64,000 nt of DNA from an uncultured Eggerthella sp. GTDB lineage: Bacteria > Actinomycetota > Coriobacteriia > Coriobacteriales > Eggerthellaceae. Below, piece by piece: positions 6,953 to 13,914 of the stretch (position 1 is the stretch's first letter; each line of letters starts with the position of its first letter). The DNA lies in assembly GCA_959607715.1 (NCBI GenBank), contig CAUHNN010000011.1:1-64000 (forward strand), in the 5' to 3' direction. Below the pieces are notes generated by a model. It did not search any database, had not been told where the DNA came from, and was given only the letters and a program-made list of their open reading frames with translations. A program made the position numbers and the translations under genes.

Positions 6953-7885
6953 ATGCGGACCGCCCGTTCCCGTTTACCGAAGGGGTTTTCCCTTGATGAG
7001 CGCTTGGCGCAGTGCGCTGATGTGATTGAGTCCCAGCCTGAGAAGTGGGCCGGTTCGTGGCGAAGCAGGGATGCCGCTTTGCTTGCGGCACCGGGTGATG
7101 CGTCGGCGTCGACGGAAATGAGTCCTGCCTCGCGTTCGGCGAAAAGCCCGCAGTGCTCCCTGCGCCGCTTCGAGCGGGTGTGCCTTGATCTGGGGTGCGG
7201 CAAGGGAGGTTATACGGTTGCCTGCGCCGAAGCCCACCCCGACACCTTGTTCGTCGGTGTCGACGTTGAAGGGCTCTGCATCCTGCGCGCCGCCGAATGC
7301 GCTCTTGAGCACGGCGTTTCCAACGTGGTCTTCGTCCTTGATGACGACCCGTTTCTCGACCTGTCGAGGATCTTCGCTCCGGGCGAGCTGAGCGTGATCC
7401 TGCTCAACTTCCCCACTCCCTATCCTAAAAAGAAGAAAGCTCCGTTTCGCCTGACCTACGTCGATAGGCTCATGGCGTATCGATCGCTTCTGGAGGAGGG
7501 CGGCGTTGTCCGATTTCGTACCGATAGCCAGCCGCTTCGCGATTTCTCGCTTACTCAATTCTCATTGGCGGGCTACGACGTGGAATGGAGCTCGGATGAC
7601 GTTCGCTCCTTGTTCCCGCAGGAGCCGTGGAGCGAATACGAACGCAAGCTGGTAGCCCAAGGCGCAAGCGTGCATGGTATCCAGGCCACGCCGCGTATGC
7701 CGGGTCCTGATCCCGCCACGATTGAGCAAATCGCTCCGTTGAGCCTGGTTAGCTATCTTCCCGAAGACATCGAGAATATGGGATACGTACCGCACGGCAT
7801 GCAGGGTTGCGTGAAGAACATGCGTGGGCGTCGCGCTCGTCTGCGTTCCAAGGGCCTTCCTGAATGGACGGCGCCAAAAGTCTAA
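6953..7885 (+). CDS. TrmB-like tRNA (guanine-N7)-methyltransferase, extended
   Basis: This is a SAM-dependent methyltransferase, probably forming m7G in tRNA (position 46 in classical TrmB). The SAM motif LDLGCGKGGYTV is at about residues 78-89. An acidic motif VFVGVDVEG, the TrmB-type LLNFPTPYPKKKKAPFRL block and GGVVRFRTDS follow. At 310 residues it is about 90-100 longer than standard TrmB. The first 70 residues are a Ser/Ala-rich extension, and about 60 C-terminal residues end in a basic stretch (KNMRGRRARLRSKG). The extensions could hold a different specificity, so the exact product is uncertain. The ATG at 6953 follows AGGAGAGGCC. It stands alone, divergent from the symporter. Confidence 0.75.
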   Translation: MRTARSRLPKGFSLDERLAQCADVIESQPEKWAGSWRSRDAALLAAPGDASASTEMSPASRSAKSPQCSLRRFERVCLDLGCGKGGYTVACAEAHPDTLFVGVDVEGLCILRAAECALEHGVSNVVFVLDDDPFLDLSRIFAPGELSVILLNFPTPYPKKKKAPFRLTYVDRLMAYRSLLEEGGVVRFRTDSQPLRDFSLTQFSLAGYDVEWSSDDVRSLFPQEPWSEYERKLVAQGASVHGIQATPRMPGPDPATIEQIAPLSLVSYLPEDIENMGYVPHGMQGCVKNMRGRRARLRSKGLPEWTAPKV

Positions 7886-8017
7886 GCGAAGGTTCGGGCT
7901 CATCCGCTTCGCAGGCAGGCGCTTTCCGCTCTTCGAATGTGGTGACACCATTTTCGATTCGATCATTCTATCCGTAATACGACTTTTCAGTTCGTGTTAC
8001 CAGTAAAGGAGAGAATC

Positions 8018-8216
8018 GTGAAATCAAGGATGAGGGGGACTGCTTGTTGTCGTTGCCGCGTTGGCCATGGCATTGGCGCTTTCTGGATGCACGCCGACGT
8101 CGAACGAAGCGTCGACGGTTACGGTCACCGGTGGTGTTCCGCCGGCCTCTTCGGTAAGGTGGCGTCGTGCGCTCGCTTTCTCTAGGGTACTATGTCCGAT
8201 GTGGGCTTGCCGTTAA
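8018..8216 (+). pseudogene. Broken lipoprotein gene (frameshift in a G-run, truncated)
   Basis: A good ribosome binding site (AAAGGAG) leads to a GTG at 8018 that reads MKSRMRG and then runs out of frame at a run of five G (8033-8037). Removing one G gives a continuous frame to a stop at 8216. That frame encodes a textbook lipoprotein signal, with a hydrophobic segment LLVVVAALAMALALSGC and TPTSNEAST after the lipobox Cys. Only about 25 plausible mature residues follow before the frame becomes unlike a protein. This is a remnant of a membrane-anchored lipoprotein. A one-base sequencing error in the G-run is the alternative for the frameshift, but it would not explain the missing body. Confidence 0.6.
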
Positions 8217-8284
8217 GGGGCTTGTCCCGCCGGTATCCTTCGGCGCCGCTCTCTGAAGCGCCTTTACGAGAATAGAGTTGCCTT

Positions 8285-8866
8285 ATGAAAACCCTGCTTT
8301 ACGTCGATGCGTGCATCAACCCCGAGAAATCACGCACGAAGAAAATCTCCGATGCCCTCGTTGCCTTCCTCATGGGGACGGGTGAGTACGAGCTGCAGAC
8401 GGTGAACCTGGAACAGGTCGCCCCGCTTCCGCTTTCTGCGAAAGACCTTGCCAAGCGCAATGAGCTTACGGCCGCGGGCGCCTTCGACGATCCCATGTTC
8501 GATCTAGCCCACCAGTGGGCATCGGCCGATCGCATCGTGGTTGCGGCTCCGTACTGGGACTACGGCTTCCCGGCGGTGGTGAAGTGCTATATCGAGAACA
8601 TCACGGTCGTCGGTATCGTGAGCCGCTATACCGAGCGTGGTCCTGTTGGCATGTGCAAGGCCGATCAGATTCTGTACGTCACCACGCGCGGCGGGTTCGC
8701 CACGGACGATCAGGATATGGGCTATCAAACCTTCAAGGGATTATCCGAGATGTACGGGATCGAAAGGGTGGATTGCGTGAGCGCAACGCGTCTCGACGTT
8801 CCTCCCGTCGATGTCGATGCGGCTATTGCGGCGGCGATCGAAGCGGGCAAGAAGGTCCTTCGTTAG
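8285..8866 (+). CDS. Flavodoxin-fold FMN-dependent NAD(P)H oxidoreductase (azoreductase-like)
   Basis: This 193-residue protein is of the Flavodoxin_2 / AcpD type. The N-terminus LLYVDACINPEKSRTKK gives the FMN phosphate loop. ASADRIVVAAPYWDYGFPAV corresponds to the family's W/P/N-rich flavin-contact region, and LYVTTRGGF is the second FMN loop. Such enzymes pass electrons from NAD(P)H through FMN to quinones or azo compounds; the physiological substrate here is unknown. The ATG at 8285 has no strong ribosome binding site. It lies between the broken lipoprotein gene and purC and appears to be a single-gene unit. Confidence 0.75.
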   Translation: MKTLLYVDACINPEKSRTKKISDALVAFLMGTGEYELQTVNLEQVAPLPLSAKDLAKRNELTAAGAFDDPMFDLAHQWASADRIVVAAPYWDYGFPAVVKCYIENITVVGIVSRYTERGPVGMCKADQILYVTTRGGFATDDQDMGYQTFKGLSEMYGIERVDCVSATRLDVPPVDVDAAIAAAIEAGKKVLR

Positions 8867-9025
8867 TCGGTGGCGGTAGTTTTGAGCCTCGGTGGGCTTT
8901 GCGCGGTACTCTTCGATTTTGAAAATCCGACTGTGAAATCATGGGGGATAGAAGATAATTATGCAATGCGCCGCTGAGGCATCATGCGTGAGCGGCGCGC
9001 AAGTTGCATCAAGAAAGGACACTCC

Positions 9026-9712
9026 ATGACCAAGGAACTCGTGTATTCCGGTAAGACCAAGGACGTTTTCGCCCTCGATAACGGCAATTATCTGCTGAAG
9101 TTCAAGGACGACTGCACCGGTAAGGACGGCGTGTTCGATCCCGGTGAGAATTCCGTTGGGCTCACCATCGAGGGCGTCGGCGACGTCAACCTTCGCATGT
9201 CCATCTATTTCTTCGAGAAGATCAACGCCGCGGGCATCAAGACCCATTACGTCAGCGCTGACCTCGACGACACCACCATGGAGGTTCTTCCCGCCAAGGT
9301 CTTCGGTGAGGGCCTGGAGGTCATCTGCCGCCACAAGGCAGTCGGCTCCTTCTTCCGCCGCTACGGTCAGTATGTCGAGGAGGGTGCGGATCTGCCCGCA
9401 TACGTTGAAACCACCTTCAAGAACGACGAGCTGGGCGATCCGCTGGTCACAAAAGACGGTCTGGTCGTTCTTGGCGTCATGACTGAGCAGCAGTACGACG
9501 AACTGAAGAACATGACCCAGAAGATCACGCAGATCGTTGCCGACGACCTGGCCGAAAAGGGCCTCGTGCTCTACGACATCAAGTTCGAGTTCGGTTACGA
9601 TGCCAACGGCGACGTCATCCTGATCGACGAGATCGCTTCCGGCAACATGCGCGTTTACAAAGACGGCGAATACATCGACCCGATGACGCTCTCGAAGTTG
9701 TTCTTCGCGTAA
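9026..9712 (+). CDS. purC: SAICAR synthetase (phosphoribosylaminoimidazole-succinocarboxamide synthase)
   Basis: It ligates aspartate to CAIR with ATP in de novo purine synthesis. The 228-residue protein begins TKELVYSGKTKDVFALDNGN, the family's ATP-binding start, and has LKFKDDCTGKDG, GIKTHYVSADL, VICRHKAVGSFFRRYG and VLYDIKFEFGYDANGDVILI. The usual bacterial DEISPDTCR block is replaced by DEIASGNMRVYKDGEYIDP, so it belongs to a divergent branch. The ATG at 9026 has GAAAGGA 9 bases upstream. It is followed by a strong terminator and therefore seems monocistronic. guaA and purF lie 4-5 kb to either side, but the three do not form an operon. Confidence 0.88.
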   Translation: MTKELVYSGKTKDVFALDNGNYLLKFKDDCTGKDGVFDPGENSVGLTIEGVGDVNLRMSIYFFEKINAAGIKTHYVSADLDDTTMEVLPAKVFGEGLEVICRHKAVGSFFRRYGQYVEEGADLPAYVETTFKNDELGDPLVTKDGLVVLGVMTEQQYDELKNMTQKITQIVADDLAEKGLVLYDIKFEFGYDANGDVILIDEIASGNMRVYKDGEYIDPMTLSKLFFA

Positions 9713-9738
9713 GCAAAACGACTCGAGCGTTTCTATCT

Positions 9739-10017
9739 TTAGAAAGCCCCGCATCGCGGGGCTTTCTTCGTTTGCGAGAGCGTGTTTGCGCGCAGTCTCA
9801 TTGGGTGTTGGAAAGAGCCTGTTCCGTCGATTTCAGCGAGGTAGTTCGTTTTCGCTTCTTCGAAAAGGGCGGGAACGGCGTTGCGCGCCTCGCTGAGTCG
9901 ATCGAGGGGGCGTACATCGCGTTCCTTGGCGTTTTCGAGCTTGATCAGGCTCACCACGAGAATGAACAGGCAGATGGGAACGTTCATGAAGAAGATGAAC
10001 TGCCGGTTCGCCAGGCG
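9739..10017 (-). pseudogene. Remnant of an MFS drug-transporter gene
   Basis: Directly after the Nudix stop codon the minus strand reads LANRQFIFFMNVPICLFILV. This matches the W-R/Q-W-I-F-F-x-N-V-P-I signature between transmembrane helices 5 and 6 of DHA2-type drug exporters (EmrB/QacA). About 25 residues later the resemblance ends, although the frame stays open to a stop at 9739. There is no start codon in context and no remainder of the ~450-residue transporter, so this is a scrap. The assignment rests on one motif. Confidence 0.45.
9741..9773 (+). terminator. Terminator of purC
   Basis: AGAAAGCCCCGC (9741-9752) and its exact complement (9756-9767) form a 12-bp stem with a 3-base loop, followed by TCGTTT. 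It ends the purC transcript 28 bases past the stop. Confidence 0.8.
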
Positions 10018-10608
10018 TTAGTTAGAGCGGAGCCTTTTGGTTTTCTCGATCAGCTTGCGGTAGATGCGCTCGCGGATCCACGGCTCGCTTGACAGCGCTA
10101 CGACATCTTCGAGGGGAGCCCATATAACGCCGCTGTTCTCGTCTTCCTTGGCCCTGATCGCTTCAGTTCGATGGGCAACGGCGAGGTAGGTGATGTTCAG
10201 ATGGAGATGCGACGAAACGTAACGCCCGCGCTTTTCGTGGCCATCCACGGTGAGAACCTCGAGCGAGAAGAGGGGAGAGGCGCCACCGTCGAGGATCCTT
10301 GCGTTATCCACGCCGGTTTCTTCCGCGAGTTCCTTCAGGGCGACGGCCTTCAGATCGGCTTCGCCGTCGGCGTGTCCGCCTATCCAGCTCCAAGAATCGT
10401 AGATGTTGTGGTAGACGAGCAGCGTCTTGGTGAGCGAGGGGTCGACGACCCATATCGAGCAGGTTAGATGCGCTTGGGCGTCGCGCGTGAGGCACGCTGG
10501 ATCGTTGCGGAGCGCGGCGAGGATGTTCTCTTTGTCGACCGTTTCCTGCTCATTGATGGGACGGTAGGCCGTTATGTCCTTGATGAGTCGTGCTTTTGCT
10601 TCGTCCAT
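10018..10608 (-). CDS. Nudix hydrolase
   Basis: This 196-residue enzyme should hydrolyse a nucleoside diphosphate linked to another moiety; the substrate cannot be told from sequence. The Nudix box is at about residues 77-100 (IGGHADGEADL ... LKELAEETGV). The metal-binding Glu residues of the ELAEE core are present, and the usual Arg before it is replaced by Lys. The N-terminal 45 residues (start ATG at 10608) are helical and charged. ILAALRNDPACLTRDAQAHL precedes the fold. AGAGGA lies 4 bases before the start. It lies between two decayed genes on the same strand and partly overlaps the tail of the nitroreductase remnant. Confidence 0.85.
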   Translation of the reverse strand: MDEAKARLIKDITAYRPINEQETVDKENILAALRNDPACLTRDAQAHLTCSIWVVDPSLTKTLLVYHNIYDSWSWIGGHADGEADLKAVALKELAEETGVDNARILDGGASPLFSLEVLTVDGHEKRGRYVSSHLHLNITYLAVAHRTEAIRAKEDENSGVIWAPLEDVVALSSEPWIRERIYRKLIEKTKRLRSN

Positions 10609-10934
10609 GATTCCTCTTTCGACGGCGCGGCAGGGGCGCTCAGCGCTTCCAGGTGAAGGAGCCGTTCTCCGTAGTACCCGCAGCGTTCCTCCAGTTCAGG
10701 CGAGGGGTTTCCAGCGAGCACGAGGTAGTTTCGCACATTCCGGAACGACCCGTAATGCGCCATAGCGGAAGAGAAGGCTTCGGGTTCGTCGTAAACGCCC
10801 TTGATGTCCAGGCTTCATTCGCGATTGCATCGCTCGATTTCCTCGTCGAGCGAGCGGCGAACATCGGCAGGGATCGTTTCTTGTGCGTAGGAGCGGACGG
10901 AATGGCGTGCGGCTATGGCTTCGATATCGTTCAT
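10572..10934 (-). pseudogene. Nitroreductase-family pseudogene (in-frame stop, C-terminus lost)
   Basis: From an ATG at 10934 the minus strand reads MNDIEAIAARHSVRSYAQET and then DEEIERCNRE, which is the start of a nitroreductase (the Arg-His-Ser-Val-Arg FMN-contact motif). A TGA follows at 10817-10815. The same frame continues past it with LDIKGVYDEPEAFSSAM, AHYGSFRNVRNYLVLAG and LEERCGYYGERLLHLEAL, all family-like. Homology stops there, just before the Nudix gene, so the second half of the ~180-residue fold is missing. The residue replaced by TGA is normally Gly or Ser; a GGA-to-TGA change would suffice. No other frame change is needed. Confidence 0.7.
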
Positions 10935-11084
10935 GGCTCCCCTTGTTATCGCTTGGGTTCCCATTGTAGAGCAAGCGAGGCGCGCTTCATCGGCGCGATC
11001 CTTCCTTGCGGGTGCCGACTTGAGCGCGTTACAGTGGGAGAGCGCCGCGCTTCAGACGGCGCATCAACGAGGGAAGGAAATGCC

Positions 11085-11495
11085 ATGGCGGTTATGTCTC
11101 AGGAAGTGAAGGATCTGTTCGAGAAGGTCCCCACGCTCGTCTTCGCGACGGCGAGCGGGGATGCCCAGCCGAATGCGTGCATTGTCGGCATGAAGTTCGT
11201 TATCGATGATGAAACGCTGTATCTGTCGGATCAATTCTTCAACAAGACGCTCGACAATGTGAAGCGCAATCCGCGTGTTTCCGTGGTGTTTTGGGAAGGT
11301 CACGATGCGTTTCAGATCCACGGTACGGCAACGTATGTCAACGAAGGTGAGCGTTTCGAAGAGCTGAAGGCTAAGGTTGACGCCATCTTCGCTGAAAAGG
11401 GGGCGCCCATCAAGGCGAAGGGCGGCGTGTTCGTTCACGTCGATGCCGTGTACAGCTCCGCTTCCGGTCCCCACGCCGGCGAGCAGATCGCATAA
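11085..11495 (+). CDS. Pyridoxamine 5'-phosphate oxidase-like FMN-binding protein
   Basis: This 136-residue protein of the PNPOx-like split-barrel family (FMN or related flavin binding) begins VMSQEVKDLFEKVPTLVFAT and continues with MKFVIDDETLYLSDQFFNKT, NVKRNPRVSVVFWEG and IHGTATYVNEG. These are the usual strands of the split barrel. Small stand-alone members are mostly uncharacterised flavin- or haem-binding proteins; true pyridoxal-phosphate synthesis is unlikely because the PNP-binding C-terminal region is absent. I chose the ATG at 11085 because GGAAGGA lies just upstream; the longer open frame upstream is not protein-like. It appears to be a single-gene unit followed by a long hairpin. 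Confidence 0.8.
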   Translation: MAVMSQEVKDLFEKVPTLVFATASGDAQPNACIVGMKFVIDDETLYLSDQFFNKTLDNVKRNPRVSVVFWEGHDAFQIHGTATYVNEGERFEELKAKVDAIFAEKGAPIKAKGGVFVHVDAVYSSASGPHAGEQIA

Positions 11496-11536
11496 GGGGA
11501 AACCCTGCACAAACGAGGCGCGGCTAAGAGCGTTGG

Positions 11537-11586
11537 CGCCCCGCGCGTTGCGTGCTTCAGCTTCGAACCGCACAGCGCGCGGGGCG
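11537..11586 (+). terminator. GC-rich hairpin between convergent genes
   Basis: CGCCCCGCGCG (11537-11547) pairs exactly with CGCGCGGGGCG (11576-11586), with further partial pairing inside. It lies between the PNPOx-like gene and the convergent gene at 11597-11902 and could serve both. There is no long T-run. Confidence 0.45.
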
Positions 11587-11596
11587 TCCTTGCATT

Positions 11597-11902
11597 TCAT
11601 CGGGGTTTTTTCGAGGTCAAGTGCCAGCCGTTGCAATAGGGGCAACGGTACGAGTGAAGCCCCGTCGTGCCATGCTCGGCGCACAGGAGGATCGTTTCCT
11701 CCGCTTCGGCCTTCGATGAGTAGCGGTTCTTCGACTCGCAGGCTTTGCGCTTGAGGGCCGCTTCCTTTTCCTCGGAGCGCTTTGCGCGACGGGAGGTTTC
11801 CTGGGCGAAGGCGTCATCGAGGCCGAAGGGGTCGTGTTCGACGAGGCTGTCGCGGAACGCAGCCTTCTGCTTTGCCCATTGAGAACGTTTCTTGCTGCCC
11901 AT
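11597..11902 (-). CDS. Small conserved-type zinc-ribbon-like protein, function unknown
   Basis: This 101-residue basic protein starts MGSKKRSQWAKQKAAFRDSL. A charged helical region (RRAKRSEEKEAALKRKACES) and the segment YSSKAEAEETILLCAEHGTT follow. It ends with YRCPYCNGWHLTSKKPR. The Cys-x-x-Cys together with nearby His residues suggests a half zinc ribbon. No enzyme motif is present; a nucleic-acid-binding role is a guess from charge. The ATG at 11902 is preceded by CAGGAGG 6 bases upstream, supporting translation. It lies 27 bases downstream of purF on the same strand, so it may be co-transcribed with it. Confidence 0.6.
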   Translation of the reverse strand: MGSKKRSQWAKQKAAFRDSLVEHDPFGLDDAFAQETSRRAKRSEEKEAALKRKACESKNRYSSKAEAEETILLCAEHGTTGLHSYRCPYCNGWHLTSKKPR

Positions 11903-11929
11903 GGAAACCTCCTGTAGGTCGATGGGATG

Positions 11930-13354
11930 CTACTCGCGGCCGTCCCAGCAGTAGGTGCAGATCTTTTCGGGATCGATGCCGATCGACTCGATCATGCCCT
12001 GAAGGGACTGGTAGCCCAGTGAGGCGAAGCCCATGTCCTCGCAGATGGTGCGCAGGAGGCACTTGCCGCGCTCGGTGGAGCTGTCGGCGTATTCGTCGAG
12101 GTGCTGCTGGCCTTCGTCGCCTTCAAGCTGCTGCACGACGCGGCGGGCGATCAGGTCCATATCGGATTTACTGCTGGAGAAGTTGAGGTACTTGCAGCTG
12201 TACATGATGGGAGGGCAGGCGGAGCGGATGTGCACTTCCTCCGCACCCGAGTCGTACAGGAAGTCGACGGTTTCGCGCAGCTGCGTGCCGCGAACGATGG
12301 AGTCGTCGACAAGGAGAAGCTTCTGGCCGTCGATGAGCTCGGGGACGGGTACCTGCTTCATCTTGGCGACGTGGTTGCGGACGCTCTGGTTCGAGGGCAT
12401 GAAGGAACGCGCCCAGGTCGGCGTGTACTTGATGAAGGGGCGAGAGAATTTCGAGCCGCTTTCGGTGGAGTACCCGATGGCATGGGGCACGCCGGAATCG
12501 GGCACGCCGGCGACGTAGTCGACGTCGGGAAGCGTACCGGCTTCGCGCTCGTCGCGGGCCATGATGGCGCCGTTTCGGTAGCGGACCACTTCGACGTTTT
12601 GCCCTTCGTAGTTGGAATTGGGGTAACCGTAGTACGTCCACAGGAAGGCGCAGATCTTCATCTTGTCGCCGGCTTCCTGGAGCGTTTCGTAGCTGTCGGA
12701 AGTGATGCGCACGATCTCGCCAGGACCCAGCTCGTATGAGTCGTTGTAGCCGAGTTTATGGTAAGGGAACGACTCGAAGGAGATGCAGTGGCCGTCTTCG
12801 TTTTCGCCGATGAGGACAGGCAGGCGCCCCATCTTGTCGCGCGCGGCCAGGATGCTGCCGTCTTCGCTCATGATGAGAAGCGTGAGCGAGCCGTCGATCT
12901 GTTCCTGGGCGAACTTGATGCCGGAAACGAAGTCGTTCTTTTGGTTGATGAGCGCTGCGACGAGCTCGGTGGTGTTCACCTTGCCTGAGCTCATTGCCAT
13001 AAGCTGGTTGCCGCCCCCTGTGAAATACTTTTCCACCAGGTCGTTCGCGTTGTTGATCGCGCTGACCGTCGTGATGGCGAATATGCCGAGGTGGGATCGA
13101 ACGAGGAGGGGCTGGGGATCGTCGTCGCTGATGCAGCCGATGCCGCTCGTGCCGTGGAAATCGTCAAGGTCTTCCTCGAACTTCGTGCGGAACGGGGTCT
13201 TCTCAATGGAGTGGATCTCGCGCTGGAAGCCGTCGTTCGCATCATGTATGACCATGCCTGCGCGCTTCGTCCCCAGATGGGAGTGGTAGTCCACTCCGAA
13301 AAACACGTCAAGGACGACATCTTTCTTCGACGTCGCTCCAAAGAATCCACCCAT
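11930..13354 (-). CDS. purF: Amidophosphoribosyltransferase-like protein lacking the N-terminal catalytic cysteine
   Basis: PurF makes phosphoribosylamine from PRPP and glutamine, the first step of purine synthesis. The 474-residue protein has an N-terminal Ntn-hydrolase-like domain (FGVDYHSHLGTKRAGM, SGIGCISDDDPQPLL) and a C-terminal PRPP domain with the loop LLLVDDSIVRGTQ. Four cysteines match the Fe-S ligands of the Bacillus-type enzyme: in KICAFLWTYYG, in MYSCKYLNF and in the C-terminal ICTYC. It begins MGGFFGATS where the family has MCG(I/V)FG, so the Cys nucleophile that attacks glutamine is absent. No alternative upstream start would restore it. The start ATG at 13354 has GAAAGG about 8 bases upstream. 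It may use free ammonia or be a paralogue with another role. Confidence 0.85.
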   Translation of the reverse strand: MGGFFGATSKKDVVLDVFFGVDYHSHLGTKRAGMVIHDANDGFQREIHSIEKTPFRTKFEEDLDDFHGTSGIGCISDDDPQPLLVRSHLGIFAITTVSAINNANDLVEKYFTGGGNQLMAMSSGKVNTTELVAALINQKNDFVSGIKFAQEQIDGSLTLLIMSEDGSILAARDKMGRLPVLIGENEDGHCISFESFPYHKLGYNDSYELGPGEIVRITSDSYETLQEAGDKMKICAFLWTYYGYPNSNYEGQNVEVVRYRNGAIMARDEREAGTLPDVDYVAGVPDSGVPHAIGYSTESGSKFSRPFIKYTPTWARSFMPSNQSVRNHVAKMKQVPVPELIDGQKLLLVDDSIVRGTQLRETVDFLYDSGAEEVHIRSACPPIMYSCKYLNFSSSKSDMDLIARRVVQQLEGDEGQQHLDEYADSSTERGKCLLRTICEDMGFASLGYQSLQGMIESIGIDPEKICTYCWDGRE

Positions 13355-13421
13355 CTTGTCTGCCTTTCGTCCCGTGGGATGTTCGATGCGAGCCGCAGGC
13401 TGCGAACTCGCCGAATGTAAA

Positions 13422-13449
13422 ACTATAAAGTAGCCACGATATGGTGCAA
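13422..13449 (-). promoter_or_regulatory. Promoter of purF
   Basis: On the minus strand TTGCAC (13449-13444) and TATAGT (13427-13422) are separated by 16 bases, about 70 bases upstream of the purF start codon. The boxes and spacing fit a housekeeping sigma promoter. Confidence 0.5.
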
Positions 13450-13655
13450 GGGGATGGGGGATATCTACCGTTTTTCTTCGGATACGAACCGCTTGCCACG
13501 GAAGCGGTTTGCGAGCCGGCGGGTGCTCGACGGGCGGCTCACGTTGCCTGCGGCCTCCCTAGAGGGAACGAGCGGCAGCGCAGGTGTGGGCGCTCTTGTG
13601 TGGGGAGTGCGGGTGCATGCGCGTTCGCGCTGACATGGAATTAATGATGAAACGA
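13450..13655. other. Non-coding stretch upstream of purF, nothing recognised
   Basis: About 200 bases without a credible gene on either strand. A small hairpin (AACCGCTT at 13488-13495 with its complement at 13502-13509) lies beyond the 3' end of the 6S-like RNA on the minus strand. I found no tRNA or riboswitch signature. Confidence 0.4.
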
Positions 13656-13656
13656 G

Positions 13657-13818
13657 AAAACCACCCTCGCTATAGGATGAACCCACCTAGTTGAAGGTGG
13701 GTGCCCGCAACGAACTTCCTGGCTTTCGTGCCGACGGGCGCGAATCTCCATTCCGCACGCAATCTGAGGCTCCCAATTATTAGTCATCGGTCCATCGCGA
13801 ACGCGAGAGTGGCTACCT
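13657..13818 (-). ncRNA. ssrS: Probable 6S RNA
   Basis: Read on the minus strand, this ~160-base segment has a closing stem between CCACTCTCGC (13812-13803) and GCGAGGGTGG (13670-13661), with one G-U pair. Inside the 3' half is the ACCCACCT ... AGGTGGGTTCA hairpin (about 13693-13678) that is characteristic of the 3' side of bacterial 6S RNA. A sigma-type -10 box lies just upstream and a T-rich stretch (TTTTCTCGTTT) just past the 3' end. 6S RNA is a promoter mimic that sequesters housekeeping RNA polymerase. The size is slightly below the usual ~180 bases. No competing protein reading is credible here. A covariance search would settle it. Confidence 0.7.
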
Positions 13819-13820
13819 AA

Positions 13821-13826
13821 AGTATA
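13821..13826 (-). promoter_or_regulatory. -10 box of the 6S-like RNA
   Basis: TATACT on the minus strand, about 8 bases before the presumed RNA 5' end. The -35 region at 17-base spacing (CTTTTC) is poor, so a regulated promoter or a different -35 is possible. Confidence 0.4.
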
Positions 13827-13914
13827 CAAAGCGTACCCGCAAAGAAAAGTCTTGACAGTACCCTCCGGCTCGGGGAGCGTAATGATCGCTATGCCGTAAG
13901 GGAAGGAGGCGCCG

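Noticed and set aside
10815..10817. TGA in the nitroreductase frame as a selenocysteine codon
   Set aside because: The position is normally Gly or Ser and is not catalytic, and the C-terminal half of the protein is missing; a nonsense mutation fits better.
13488..13509. Small hairpin upstream of purF as a tRNA or riboswitch
   Set aside because: It is only an 8-bp stem and the flanks do not form a cloverleaf or any known aptamer.
13852..13857. Plus-strand TTGACA as a -35 box for addB
   Set aside because: There is no acceptable -10 box 16-18 bases downstream.
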